In this document: positions 27,859 to 35,261 of the stretch, piece after piece
Layout: each line of letters begins with the position of its first letter
Numbering within the stretch: the first letter of the stretch is position 1
The notes under the pieces: generated by a model
Database searches by the model: none
What the model saw: the letters and a program-made list of their open reading frames with translations, nothing else
What the model was told of the DNA's origin: nothing
Assembly: GCA_017542695.1 (NCBI GenBank)
Contig: JAFXWT010000201.1
Coordinates: forward strand, 1 to 35,261
Reading direction: 5' to 3'
Origin: Clostridia bacterium
GTDB taxonomy: Bacteria; Bacillota_A; Clostridia; Oscillospirales; CAG-272
DNA length: 35,261 nt
Position numbers and translations under genes: made by a program

Positions 27859-30566
27859 TATATTCTCTTGCACTCGTTAGGAGCATCCACCTCGACGACG
27901 ATTTTGCCGCACTCGACCCGCCATTTGACGACGATGTTGCCGTACGGCGTCGGCACTGCGCCCTCGGCGTATGTCAGCCCGCACGGGTGTGGATCGACGG
28001 TGAATTTTCTGTATCCGATATCGCGCGGCTTCACGCCGAGAATCTCCGTTTTAAGATAGACCGCGGGCGCGGCGCTCCATGCGTGAGCGATGCTCCGCCC
28101 CCACTCACCATCGGCGTTTTTGAATGTTTCGACGCACGTACGAAGACCGTCGTCAATCATTTCTCCCCACTCTCGACGGATAACGTCGAGCGCGACGTCG
28201 TATTTTCCAAGTTTGAACAGCGCACCGAGCGCGTAATACAGAAAGAACGGCGTTCCGATGCGGACGACGCCGCTCGGCGCCTCGTATTCCGTCGGCGCGC
28301 CATACGTGCGGCGCGCGGGCGTTCCCGCGCGGAAATTCCCACGCGAAACGTCGTTGACGAGCATCCTCTCGCAGGCGTCTCTGCGCGCGCCGTCGGCAAC
28401 GTCATAGAGCAAAGCAAACGTCGCCGTCTGAACGCTGACGCGCTCCAGAGACAGATATTTTTCGTACGGATCCGGCGTTCTGTCTTTGAATTTACAGAAA
28501 TCAAGATAAAGCGAATATCCCGCCTCGTCGCGCACCGTGTCGACGTAAGCGTTCTTTACCTTGCTGAAACAACAGTTGTTGATCGTCTCTTTCAATTTTT
28601 TTGATTTTTCAAGGTATATCCTCGATTTTTCGGCGTCTCCGAGGAGCGACAAAAGATTTGATACGTTTGTATAACATCCGCAAAGCATCATATTGTTCGC
28701 AGTCACTTCGCCGTAAGGAGAAAGATCGTTGTTCGCCCATTCGATGAGGTTCCACGCGCCGCAAGGCGCGAAAAGCCCGCGAGGCGACATATGCGCTTCC
28801 GCGCGCTCGAGACATTCTTCGGCGGCGGCAAGCAGCGCATTTGTTCCCTCTCCCGCGCCAAAATGCATGATATGCTCACAGACGTGATTTACCCAAGAAA
28901 AGCTCCATATCGGGATGCCGCCATCCGGATACGTCGGGAAGCAAGCGCAAGGCAGGTAAGCGTCATTTACGTAGAGTGGATTCGACCCGCGGTAGTAGGT
29001 ACGGAGCCCCGCCGCCATCGAGTGCGCCACGGTGTCAAGATACCGCGCGTCAAACTCGCGCGCGCCGAAAGAGACCATGTTGATCTTCCCCGTTATCGCC
29101 GCGTCGCCCACCCAAATATTTTGCTCATATCCGGGACAATCGACATAACTGTCGAGCATGCACACGTCGGCGGTATCGAGCGATATCATATAGATGCTGT
29201 CGAGTTTTTCGTCGCTCGATGCGAACGCGCCCGCGTCGTTCGCGCCATATTTTTCTTCGATAAGCGACACGGTAATATCGTGCACATCCGCCCCGCCCGG
29301 AATACATATCTCGACGTATCTGAAACCGCGCAGGCGCGACGAGGTAAATGAATTTTTACCCTCTCTCGCAACGATCACCCCGCTCTGCTTTTCGCCCATA
29401 TCGCGCGCGCCGCGCGATGAAACATACTCGAACGTGCGGAAGTACACCCACGCTCCGCGTGATGCGTCAAATCCGATCTTCAGCCGTCCGACGCGCTCGC
29501 GGCCGAAATCGAACGTGATGCGTTTTCCTTCAAAAGCGAGAACATCGGCTTGCGACGGCGCGATAACGCGCTCCGCGATCGACGCTTCCGGCAAAATCTG
29601 CACCATGCCTATGTTTTTTATCAGCCCGGCTGTTGTCTCGGGTATTTTATACTTTTGTATAATATCATTCCACGGGTATCTGAACGGCGCTTTTTCCTCC
29701 GCAGCCGCAGCGACGCGCCAATCAAAGTTCGTGCCTGTTCTGACCTTGAACGCGCACTCGCCGCCGCGCGAAAAGACGCAGATCACGTGATGCCCGCCGC
29801 CTGTCACGACGGGAGATGACATGTCGACTTCGTTCCCGTCAATATAGACCGAATGAACGCCGCAGATCTCCTTGAAACATAGCTTTTCGCCGTTAACGGC
29901 GAAAAATTCTGAAAAATACACCGACGGTGAAGCCGATCTGAATTTGAAATATTCTCCGCCGAATCGTTCACGATCTTCGTCGGAACTCGATTTTTCGGGG
30001 GATACTTCCCTCTTTTCCTGCGGCTTTTGAAAACTCTGATAAACGTCTACGCCTTTTGAAAGCGCATATTCTTTCGCCTCGCACGGTGTAAAATCGCCGT
30101 CATCCGCCGTCACGTCGAATATCTCGAACCCGCCGCCGGATATGTAATGAGGCACATAACTGCGGCTTTTGACCTCGCGGCAAGTCCACGAAAGTGGCTT
30201 GCGCTCGCCGTCGATGATGAATTCGCACACGAAACCGCGATTAATCGGCGCGCGCGAGTCGACAAATCGAGCGCGTATTTCATTCTTTCCCGCCTTGACA
30301 GCGTCTGTCACGTCGTAGACCTCGTACGCGCGGTGATAAACGTAGCTGCGGAGCGCAAATTCCGCCTCCGTGTCTATGCCGATCGTCACGGACAGATGAT
30401 CCGACGCCGTCACGATCATCAGCGCTCGGCGCGGCTTTTTTTCCGCCGTCAGCACGGCGCGAAAGTCATACAGCGCCTCCCTTTTTTCGTCGGCGCGGCA
30501 AGGAGACGTGAGCGTCGCCCACGCCGGATAATCAACTGTTTCCGTTACAAAATCGGCTCTTTTCAT
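27858..30566 (-). CDS. GH78 alpha-L-rhamnosidase-like protein
   Basis: A 902-residue protein of glycoside hydrolase family 78, which releases terminal L-rhamnose from plant glycosides or pectin side chains. N-terminal beta-sandwich domains are followed by the (alpha/alpha)6 catalytic barrel. The general acid lies in VDCPGYEQNIWVGDA (Glu about 481), the general base in REWGEMIDDGLRTCVETF (the last Glu), and IAHAWSAAPAVYL near the end is the family's HGWSA motif. There is no signal peptide, so it acts inside the cell. The start at 30566 has GGAG 6 bases upstream. The upstream in-frame ATG at 30593 lies within the -10 element and cannot be used. It is divergent from the Gfo/Idh gene. Confidence 0.88.
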   Translation of the reverse strand: MKRADFVTETVDYPAWATLTSPCRADEKREALYDFRAVLTAEKKPRRALMIVTASDHLSVTIGIDTEAEFALRSYVYHRAYEVYDVTDAVKAGKNEIRARFVDSRAPINRGFVCEFIIDGERKPLSWTCREVKSRSYVPHYISGGGFEIFDVTADDGDFTPCEAKEYALSKGVDVYQSFQKPQEKREVSPEKSSSDEDRERFGGEYFKFRSASPSVYFSEFFAVNGEKLCFKEICGVHSVYIDGNEVDMSSPVVTGGGHHVICVFSRGGECAFKVRTGTNFDWRVAAAAEEKAPFRYPWNDIIQKYKIPETTAGLIKNIGMVQILPEASIAERVIAPSQADVLAFEGKRITFDFGRERVGRLKIGFDASRGAWVYFRTFEYVSSRGARDMGEKQSGVIVAREGKNSFTSSRLRGFRYVEICIPGGADVHDITVSLIEEKYGANDAGAFASSDEKLDSIYMISLDTADVCMLDSYVDCPGYEQNIWVGDAAITGKINMVSFGAREFDARYLDTVAHSMAAGLRTYYRGSNPLYVNDAYLPCACFPTYPDGGIPIWSFSWVNHVCEHIMHFGAGEGTNALLAAAEECLERAEAHMSPRGLFAPCGAWNLIEWANNDLSPYGEVTANNMMLCGCYTNVSNLLSLLGDAEKSRIYLEKSKKLKETINNCCFSKVKNAYVDTVRDEAGYSLYLDFCKFKDRTPDPYEKYLSLERVSVQTATFALLYDVADGARRDACERMLVNDVSRGNFRAGTPARRTYGAPTEYEAPSGVVRIGTPFFLYYALGALFKLGKYDVALDVIRREWGEMIDDGLRTCVETFKNADGEWGRSIAHAWSAAPAVYLKTEILGVKPRDIGYRKFTVDPHPCGLTYAEGAVPTPYGNIVVKWRVECGKIVVEVDAPNECKRI

Positions 30567-30591
30567 CGGTGTCTCCGTGTCTTTTTTCTTC

Positions 30592-30620
30592 ATTTTATCA
30601 TCGCCGCGCGAAAAGGTCAA
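30592..30620 (-). promoter_or_regulatory. Promoter of the GH78 gene
   Basis: TTGACC (30620-30615), 17 bases, TAAAAT (30597-30592) on the minus strand; this fixes the start codon at 30566. Confidence 0.7.
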
Positions 30621-30660
30621 GCGTTATGAATAATTTTTGATAATATTTATCTTTTTGATG

Positions 30661-30689
30661 TTGACTTTTCCTCTCGCAAAATGTAAAAT
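30661..30689 (+). promoter_or_regulatory. Promoter of the Gfo/Idh-ThuA operon
   Basis: TTGACT (30661-30666), 17 bases, TAAAAT (30684-30689). It is back to back with the GH78 promoter, 40 bases apart. Confidence 0.78.
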
Positions 30690-30730
30690 GGGTTTTGGAA
30701 AATATTTTTTTCACAAAGGAGAATGGACTA

Positions 30731-31816
30731 ATGGAAAAGATCAAAGTGGGCATCATCGGATGCGGAGGAATCGCACGCGGCAAACATTACCCCTCCCTCA
30801 AGGGAATGGACGACGTTGAGATCGTCGCTTTCTGCGACATCATCCCGGAACGCGCACAGAAACTCTGCGACGACTACGGCAACCCGAACGCAAAAGTCTA
30901 CACAGACTATAAGGAACTGCTGAAAGACGATAGCATCGTAGCCGTTCACGTTTGCACGCCGAACCGCTCGCACAGCTTCATCACGATCGACGCACTTGAG
31001 GCAGGAAAGCACGTAATGTGCGAAAAGCCGATGGCGAAGACGGCGGCCGAAGCTCGCGCGATGGTCGAGGCGGCAAAAAGAACGGGAAAGATCTTAACGA
31101 TCGGCTATCAGAGCCGCTACAGAGCGGACAGTCAGTACATAAAAGCCGCCTGTGACGCAGGCGACCTCGGCGAAATATACTACGCAAAAGCGCACGCGCT
31201 CCGTCGCCGCGCCGTTCCGACATGGGGTGTTTTCCTGAATGAATACGAGCAGGGCGGCGGTCCGCTGATCGACATCGGCACGCACGCGCTCGACCTCACA
31301 CTCTGGATGATGAACAACTATAGCCCTAAGATGGTCGTCGGTCAGACGTTCAAGAAGATCCCCGGCGGCCCCGGCACGGGCAATATATGGGGCGATTGGA
31401 AAGAAGACGAATACACAGTCGAGGATTCCGCGTTCGGTTTCGTCGTAATGGAAAACGGCGCCGTCATCTCGCTTGAAAGCAGCTGGGCGCTCAATACCCT
31501 CGATGTAATCGAAGCTAAAACAACTCTCTGCGGCACGAAGGCGGGCGCGGATATGCGCGACGGAGTCCGTATCAACGGAGTCAAATTCGGCAAGCAATTC
31601 GTTGAAAAGCCGAACCTCGACGTCGGCGGCGTCGCGTTCTTCGACGGTGCAAGCGGCTCAAAACCCGAGCAGATCGAAGCTCGCGTGTTTTACAACGCCA
31701 TCGAAAAAGGCACTCCGCTGTGCGTTTATCCCGAGCAGGCACTCGTCGTAACGGAAATCCTCGAGGCGATCTACACGTCGGCAAAGACGGGTGAACCCGT
31801 ATATTTCAACAAATGA
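30731..31816 (+). CDS. Gfo/Idh/MocA-family oxidoreductase
   Basis: A 361-residue NAD(P)-dependent sugar or inositol dehydrogenase. The N-terminal Rossmann fold has VGIIGCGGIARGKHYPSL (about 6-23), the EKP motif is at 98-100 (CEKPMAKT), and the catalytic segment IDIGTHALDL contains the Asp181 and His185 pair. Such enzymes oxidise a sugar hydroxyl to a keto group, for example in rhamnose-, inositol- or keto-glycoside pathways. It has AAAGGAG 9 bases before the ATG and is transcribed with the ThuA-like gene. A longer TTG-initiated frame overlaps that site. The substrate is not evident. Confidence 0.92.
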   Translation: MEKIKVGIIGCGGIARGKHYPSLKGMDDVEIVAFCDIIPERAQKLCDDYGNPNAKVYTDYKELLKDDSIVAVHVCTPNRSHSFITIDALEAGKHVMCEKPMAKTAAEARAMVEAAKRTGKILTIGYQSRYRADSQYIKAACDAGDLGEIYYAKAHALRRRAVPTWGVFLNEYEQGGGPLIDIGTHALDLTLWMMNNYSPKMVVGQTFKKIPGGPGTGNIWGDWKEDEYTVEDSAFGFVVMENGAVISLESSWALNTLDVIEAKTTLCGTKAGADMRDGVRINGVKFGKQFVEKPNLDVGGVAFFDGASGSKPEQIEARVFYNAIEKGTPLCVYPEQALVVTEILEAIYTSAKTGEPVYFNK

Positions 31817-31824
31817 GGTGCAAT

Positions 31825-32568
31825 ATGAAAGTAACAGTCTGGACAGAAAACGTACAGGAAAAGCAGGACTACGTAAAAAAAATTTACCCTGACGGCATCG
31901 GCGGCGAGATCGCCAAATTCCTTTCCGCAGAAGAGGATATAGAGGCAAAATGGGTCACTCTCGACATGGAAGAATGCGGGCTTGACGACAAGACGCTCGA
32001 CGAAACGGACGTCCTCTTCTGGTGGGGACATTGCGCTCACGACAAGGTGCCGGACGAGATCGTCGCAAAGGTGCAGGAGCGCGTGCTTAAAGGAATGGGG
32101 CTCGTCGTGCTGCATTCGGGTCATTATTCAAAAATATTCCGCGCGCTTCTCGGCACGTCGTGCTCGCTCCGCTGGAGAGATCACGAGTTCGAGCGCGTGT
32201 GGAACATGGCTCCCTACCACCCGATAGCAAAGGGGATCCCCGCGATGTTCGAGCTTGACGACGAGGAGATGTACGGCGAATTCTTCGACATTCCGAAGCC
32301 CGACGACATCGTTTTCGGCGGCTGGTTCGACGGCGGCGAGATATTCCGCTCGGGCGTGACATTCTCGCGCGGCGCGGGAAAGATCTTCTATTTCCAGCCG
32401 GGACACGAGACGAACAAGGCATACTACAATCCCTACGTCAGTCAGATCCTCATCAACGCGGCGCGCTGGGCGGCTCCCGTGAACTATCGCACGACGATCG
32501 CATGCCCGCATGACAGCAGGACGACAAATGAGATCCGCGCGGCCGGAGAAGACGTGCAGGGATTCTGA
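31825..32568 (+). CDS. ThuA-like (trehalose utilisation) protein
   Basis: A 247-residue ThuA-like protein with a class I glutamine-amidotransferase-like fold. Recognisable stretches are DVLFWWGHCAHDKVPDEIV, GLVVLHSGHYSKIF and GAGKIFYFQPGHETN. ThuA works with dehydrogenases in the oxidation of sugars such as trehalose or sucrose to 3-keto derivatives, and gene pairs of Gfo/Idh with ThuA are common. The ATG at 31825 has GAGG 6 bases upstream. An ATG at 31813 overlapping the upstream stop (ATGA) is an alternative that would add four residues. Confidence 0.9.
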   Translation: MKVTVWTENVQEKQDYVKKIYPDGIGGEIAKFLSAEEDIEAKWVTLDMEECGLDDKTLDETDVLFWWGHCAHDKVPDEIVAKVQERVLKGMGLVVLHSGHYSKIFRALLGTSCSLRWRDHEFERVWNMAPYHPIAKGIPAMFELDDEEMYGEFFDIPKPDDIVFGGWFDGGEIFRSGVTFSRGAGKIFYFQPGHETNKAYYNPYVSQILINAARWAAPVNYRTTIACPHDSRTTNEIRAAGEDVQGF

Positions 32569-32582
32569 TTTTATTGAATATA

Positions 32583-32624
32583 AAAAACGGCTTTGGGCGG
32601 CACACCTCCCAAAGCCGTTTTTTT
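32583..32624. terminator. Bidirectional intrinsic terminator
   Basis: AAACGGCTTTGGG / CCCAAAGCCGTTT stem with A/T tails between the convergent thuA-like and iscU genes. Confidence 0.92.
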
Positions 32625-33051
32625 AATTTTCGCAGTGTTCGCACGACACTTCCTTGAACAGTTCAGGGTCGTAGACGATACCCTTTTTGTCGTAGTAATC
32701 CTTGACCGCGGCCTTGACCGCCTCCTCCGCGAGCACGGAGCAATGGATCTTATGCGCCGGAAGCCCGTCGAGCGCCTCGACTACCGCCTTATTTGAGAGC
32801 GTCAGCGCCTCCTCAACAGATTTTCCTTTTATCATTTCCGTTGCCATCGAGCTCGTAGCGATCGCAGAACCGCACCCGAATGTGTTGAATTTCACGTCGG
32901 TAATAATGCCGTTTTCGTCGATCTTGAGATACATCCGCATTATATCGCCGCATCTGGCATTGCCGACCTCGCCTACTCCGTCCGCGTCGTCGATCTTGCC
33001 GACGTTGCGCGGATTCTGAAAATGATCCATTACTTTTTCACTATATAACAT
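32623..33051 (-). CDS. iscU: Iron-sulfur cluster scaffold IscU/NifU-type
   Basis: A 142-residue scaffold on which Fe-S clusters are built. The three ligand cysteines are Cys34 (NARCGD), Cys60 (FGCGSA) and Cys104 (IHCSVLAEEA), with the conserved Asp36. Two extra cysteines near the C-terminus (VSCEHCEN) are characteristic of clostridial NifU-like proteins. The ATG at 33051 lies 11 bases inside the end of iscS, so the two are translated together. A longer in-frame ORF starts within iscS. Confidence 0.95.
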   Translation of the reverse strand: MLYSEKVMDHFQNPRNVGKIDDADGVGEVGNARCGDIMRMYLKIDENGIITDVKFNTFGCGSAIATSSMATEMIKGKSVEEALTLSNKAVVEALDGLPAHKIHCSVLAEEAVKAAVKDYYDKKGIVYDPELFKEVSCEHCEN

Positions 33052-34228
33052 GTTTCCTTTCCCCCTTTTCAAGCTCGTCCCAGACGGGCGACATATTTCT
33101 TAAATATTCAACAACGGTGGGCACTTTTTCGATAATGTACGCTATCTCGTCAGGTGTGTTTTCCTCCGACAGAGTCAGGCGAAGCGAGCCGTGCGCGACT
33201 TCGTGCGGAAGCCCGATCGAAAGCAGAACATGGCTCGGATCGAGCGAGCCCGACGTGCACGCGGAGCCCGACGACGCCATAATTCCTTTCATATCAAGTA
33301 GAAGCAGAAGCGACTCGCCCTCTATCCCCTCAAAGCACATGTTGACATTTCCCGGCAGACGGCGAACTCTGTCGCCGTTGAGGACGGAATGCGGTATCTT
33401 CGAGAGCCCGTCGATCAGCACGTCGCGCATTTTTGCAATCTTTTCGGCGTTAGCCGCCATGTTCTCGCACGAATATTCAAGCGCCGCCGCCATTCCGATA
33501 ATGGCGGGCAGGTTTTCCGTACCCGCACGCTTTCCTCTTTCCTGCGCGCCGCCCGAAATGAGCGTTTCGAGGAAGATCCCTTTTCTGCAATAAAGCGCGC
33601 CGACGCCGCGAGGCCCGTGGAATTTGTGCCCCGACAGCGATAACATATCGACGTTCATCAATTTGACATCAATAGGTACGTGCCCGACTGCCTGCACCGC
33701 GTCGGTGTGGAAAATGACTCCGCGCTCGCGGCAAACGGCGCCGATCTCGGAGATCGGCTCAATCGTTCCGATCTCGTTGTTGGCAAACATAACGGAGACG
33801 AACGCCGTGTCTTTTCGGATCGCCGCGGCAACCTGTTCGGGCGTTACGAGCCCGTTTTTGTCTACGTCGAGAAGCTCGATCTCAAATCCTTGTTTTTTCA
33901 GCTTGTCGAGAGTATGAAGGATCGCGTGATGTTCGATTTTTGTAGATATGATGTGCCTTTTTCCCCATTTTGCACCGAGCGTCGCGGCTGAAATCAAGGC
34001 ATGATTGTCGCTTTCGCTCCCGCCCGATGTGAAGTAAATTTCGCGCGGCTCAGCGCCGATATATCTTGCCACCGTTTCGCGCGCGACGACGAGCTTTTCC
34101 TGCGCCGCCTGTCCTGCCGAATGGAGACTCGACGGGTTTCCGTAGCACTCGTCCATACATTTTATCATAGCGTCGCGCGCGGCGGGACATATCTTCGTCG
34201 TCGCCGCATTGTCTGCGTATACAGTCAT
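33041..34228 (-). CDS. iscS: Cysteine desulfurase IscS/NifS
   Basis: A 395-residue PLP enzyme that mobilises sulfur from cysteine for Fe-S clusters. The Schiff-base lysine is Lys202 in SLSGHKFHGPRG, and the persulfide Cys324 is in SSGSACTSGSLDPSHVL. The N-terminus VYADNAATT is typical. The ATG at 34228 has GAGGG 7 bases upstream; the ATG two codons earlier is too close to the site. It lies between iscR and iscU. Confidence 0.96.
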   Translation of the reverse strand: MTVYADNAATTKICPAARDAMIKCMDECYGNPSSLHSAGQAAQEKLVVARETVARYIGAEPREIYFTSGGSESDNHALISAATLGAKWGKRHIISTKIEHHAILHTLDKLKKQGFEIELLDVDKNGLVTPEQVAAAIRKDTAFVSVMFANNEIGTIEPISEIGAVCRERGVIFHTDAVQAVGHVPIDVKLMNVDMLSLSGHKFHGPRGVGALYCRKGIFLETLISGGAQERGKRAGTENLPAIIGMAAALEYSCENMAANAEKIAKMRDVLIDGLSKIPHSVLNGDRVRRLPGNVNMCFEGIEGESLLLLLDMKGIMASSGSACTSGSLDPSHVLLSIGLPHEVAHGSLRLTLSEENTPDEIAYIIEKVPTVVEYLRNMSPVWDELEKGERKHVI

Positions 34229-34254
34229 TTTCATTCCCTCTTACATTGATACAT

Positions 34255-34668
34255 TTAGATATTTCGATTTATATTCCCATTGATCACGTCTTTCAGCGTA
34301 ACTCCGTTGAGAAAGTCGTCGACTACCCTGTCAAGCTCGCTCCACAGCGGAGCCGTGACACAGCCGATCTGCCGCGGGCACGCGCCGCCCGCGCATTCGA
34401 CGGGCACCGTCGTTCCCTCCGTCGCCTCGATTATATCCTTAACGGTAATGTCATTCGCCTCGCGCGCGAGCTTGTACCCGCCCGCCTTGCCGCGAAAGCT
34501 CTCAACAAGCTCCGCTTTGACAAGCGTCGAAATTATCGCCTCGAGATATTTCACCGATATCTCCTGTCGCTCTGCAACGTCGCGCAGCGATACGGGCGCG
34601 CCTCCGCCGCTCAAAGCGATGTCGACCATCACTCTCAGTGCATACCGCCCTTTTGTCGATATCAACAT
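34255..34668 (-). CDS. iscR: Rrf2-family regulator IscR
   Basis: A 137-residue Rrf2 regulator that senses Fe-S status. The winged helix has STKGRYALRVMVDIAL and VSVKYLEAIISTL-like recognition residues, and the cluster cysteines are Cys92, Cys97 and Cys103 (ECAGGACPRQIGC). It is the first gene of iscR-iscS-iscU and probably represses its own promoter through the flanking palindrome. The ATG at 34668 has AGAGGTG upstream; a TTG six codons earlier overlaps that site. Confidence 0.94.
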   Translation of the reverse strand: MLISTKGRYALRVMVDIALSGGGAPVSLRDVAERQEISVKYLEAIISTLVKAELVESFRGKAGGYKLAREANDITVKDIIEATEGTTVPVECAGGACPRQIGCVTAPLWSELDRVVDDFLNGVTLKDVINGNINRNI

Positions 34669-34683
34669 AATTTTCACCTCTTT

Positions 34684-34710
34684 CAATTCCTACTATATCA
34701 CAAGGAATTG
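34684..34710. promoter_or_regulatory. Palindromic operator of the isc promoter
   Basis: CAATTCC (34684-34690), 13 bases, GGAATTG (34704-34710): a perfect 7-bp inverted repeat enclosing the -10 element. It is a likely IscR site by position. Confidence 0.6.
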
Positions 34711-34720
34711 TTTTTGTCAA
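34692..34720 (-). promoter_or_regulatory. Promoter of iscR-iscS-iscU
   Basis: TTGACA (34720-34715), 17 bases, TATAGT (34697-34692) on the minus strand. Confidence 0.85.
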
Positions 34721-34732
34721 TAGAAAAGCAAT

Positions 34733-34759
34733 AAAAAAAGCGCCCGCGGCGCTTTTTTT
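34733..34759 (-). terminator. Intrinsic terminator of the small membrane-protein gene
   Basis: AGCGCC-CGC-GGCGCT stem with seven A before and seven T after, directly downstream of the gene at 34766. Confidence 0.88.
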
Positions 34760-34765
34760 GCCAGA

Positions 34766-34996
34766 TCAGTCAAACCACCAGACGTTTCCCTTGACAAGGA
34801 GCGTGATAAGGTCGATGAGCCATACGAACGGAGCAAAGAAGAACAGAATAACGGCTACGACTATGCCGAACACGTTGCCTTTATCAATGCTTTTGCACAA
34901 TTTGTAGATATTCCAGACGATATCGAGTGCGGGGATGCAAAGGATGATCTTGACAATAAGGGGAAGTTCGTCGATCGCTTTGATAAAGCTTTTCAT
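34766..34996 (-). CDS. Small two-TM membrane protein
   Basis: A 76-residue protein with two hydrophobic helices (about 12-32, LPLIVKIILCIPALDIVWNI, and 42-66, VFGIVVAVILFFFAPFVWLI) joined by a short polar loop KLCKSIDKGN. Similar proteins are common in Clostridia and have no known role. GGAGG lies 6 bases before the ATG, and it has its own promoter and terminator. Confidence 0.85.
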   Translation of the reverse strand: MKSFIKAIDELPLIVKIILCIPALDIVWNIYKLCKSIDKGNVFGIVVAVILFFFAPFVWLIDLITLLVKGNVWWFD

Positions 34997-35029
34997 GGTT
35001 TACCTCCAAAAAAATATTTGTCACATATA

Positions 35030-35057
35030 ATTATACACTTCAAATCAAAAATGGCAA
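35030..35057 (-). promoter_or_regulatory. Promoter of the small two-TM gene
   Basis: TTGCCA (35057-35052), 16 bases, TATAAT (35035-35030) on the minus strand. Confidence 0.6.
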
Positions 35058-35103
35058 GATTTTTTTGAAAAAATACGTATTTTTTTGATAAAATCCTCAT
35101 TTT

Positions 35104-35261
35104 TCATTGATCATTGTCGTGTTCCGTCTGCTCGATCGCGGTTTTATCGGGCGTTTCTTCTTTTTCGTCACTCTTTTTGCCGCGCTTTATATCAAGACGA
35201 ATGATTCCGATGACCGCCGACGTCATGCTGATCGCCTCGTTGACGATGCCTGAATGCGATC
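35104..35261 (-). CDS. C-terminal fragment of an unidentified gene
   Basis: The minus strand is open from the window edge to a TGA at 35106-35104, encoding a 52-residue C-terminus that begins SHSGIVNEAISMTSAVIG and ends in a charged tail (KKSDEKEETPDKTAIEQTEH). The hydrophobic-then-charged pattern and the neighbours' codon use suggest it is real. The gene starts outside the window and I do not recognise it. Confidence 0.5.
   Translation of the reverse strand, partial: SHSGIVNEAISMTSAVIGIIRLDIKRGKKSDEKEETPDKTAIEQTEHDNDQ

Noticed and set aside
29643..29662. Third copy of the TATAC...GTATA repeat
   Set aside because: Lies inside the GH78 coding sequence, matches only partly and is explained by codons for NDIIQKYKIP.

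Overview
The window reads as chromosomal DNA of a mid-GC Bacillota, most likely an uncultured Clostridia-type fermenter. This is an inference from several observations: strong TTGACA-17-TATAAT type promoters, AGGAGG-type ribosome binding sites, a tyrosine T-box leader, a pspA-operon-like ydjGHI set, an OLE RNA locus, an IscR-IscS-IscU operon, glycoside hydrolase genes, and families of small intergenic palindromic repeats. No phage, plasmid, CRISPR array or complete insertion sequence is visible.

Layout. 1-195 (minus): promoter and leader of an rRNA operon whose 16S gene lies beyond the left edge. 327-7662: a GH2 glycosidase, a lone AT-rich Mrr-type endonuclease, an ArsR regulator with a charged tail, an extended ECF sigma factor, and an SDR dehydrogenase. 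7746-11506 (minus): ydjI-ydjG-ydjH-greA, an envelope-stress-like cassette ending in the transcript cleavage factor. 11670-13020: a ZIP metal transporter with a palindromic operator, a complex nested-hairpin repeat, a partial copy of a tRNA 3' end, and tRNA-Ser(GGA). 13198-16623: a MacB-like ABC exporter fusion and a small zinc-ribbon membrane protein. 16856-21990 (plus): OLE RNA with its own promoter, then oapA-tlyA-nadK-argR-recN, mostly overlapping or closely spaced. 21991-23963: intergenic repeats, then the T-box and tyrS. 24048-25500: a MATE transporter. 25653-27807: a second extended ECF sigma factor with a perfect cre palindrome in its 5' UTR, and a small cysteine-tailed membrane protein; the block is bracketed by a 16-bp direct repeat. 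27858-32568: GH78 rhamnosidase-like gene divergent from a Gfo/Idh dehydrogenase and a ThuA-like protein. 32623-34720 (minus): iscR-iscS-iscU. The right edge holds a two-TM protein and the C-terminus of an unidentified gene.

How the parts fit. The plant-glycan part (GH2, GH78, Gfo/Idh, ThuA, SDR) suggests intracellular breakdown and oxidation of sugars imported as oligomers. The housekeeping part (OLE cluster, tyrS, isc, greA) is conserved Bacillota biology.

Two items deserve most attention. The first is the OLE RNA locus, a large structured ncRNA beside its membrane partner gene oapA. The second is a pair of ECF sigma factors, 542 and 543 residues long, that share a roughly 380-residue C-terminal extension with helix-turn-helix-like segments and a possible internal translation start at the domain junction. 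I do not recognise that extension as a described ECF group.
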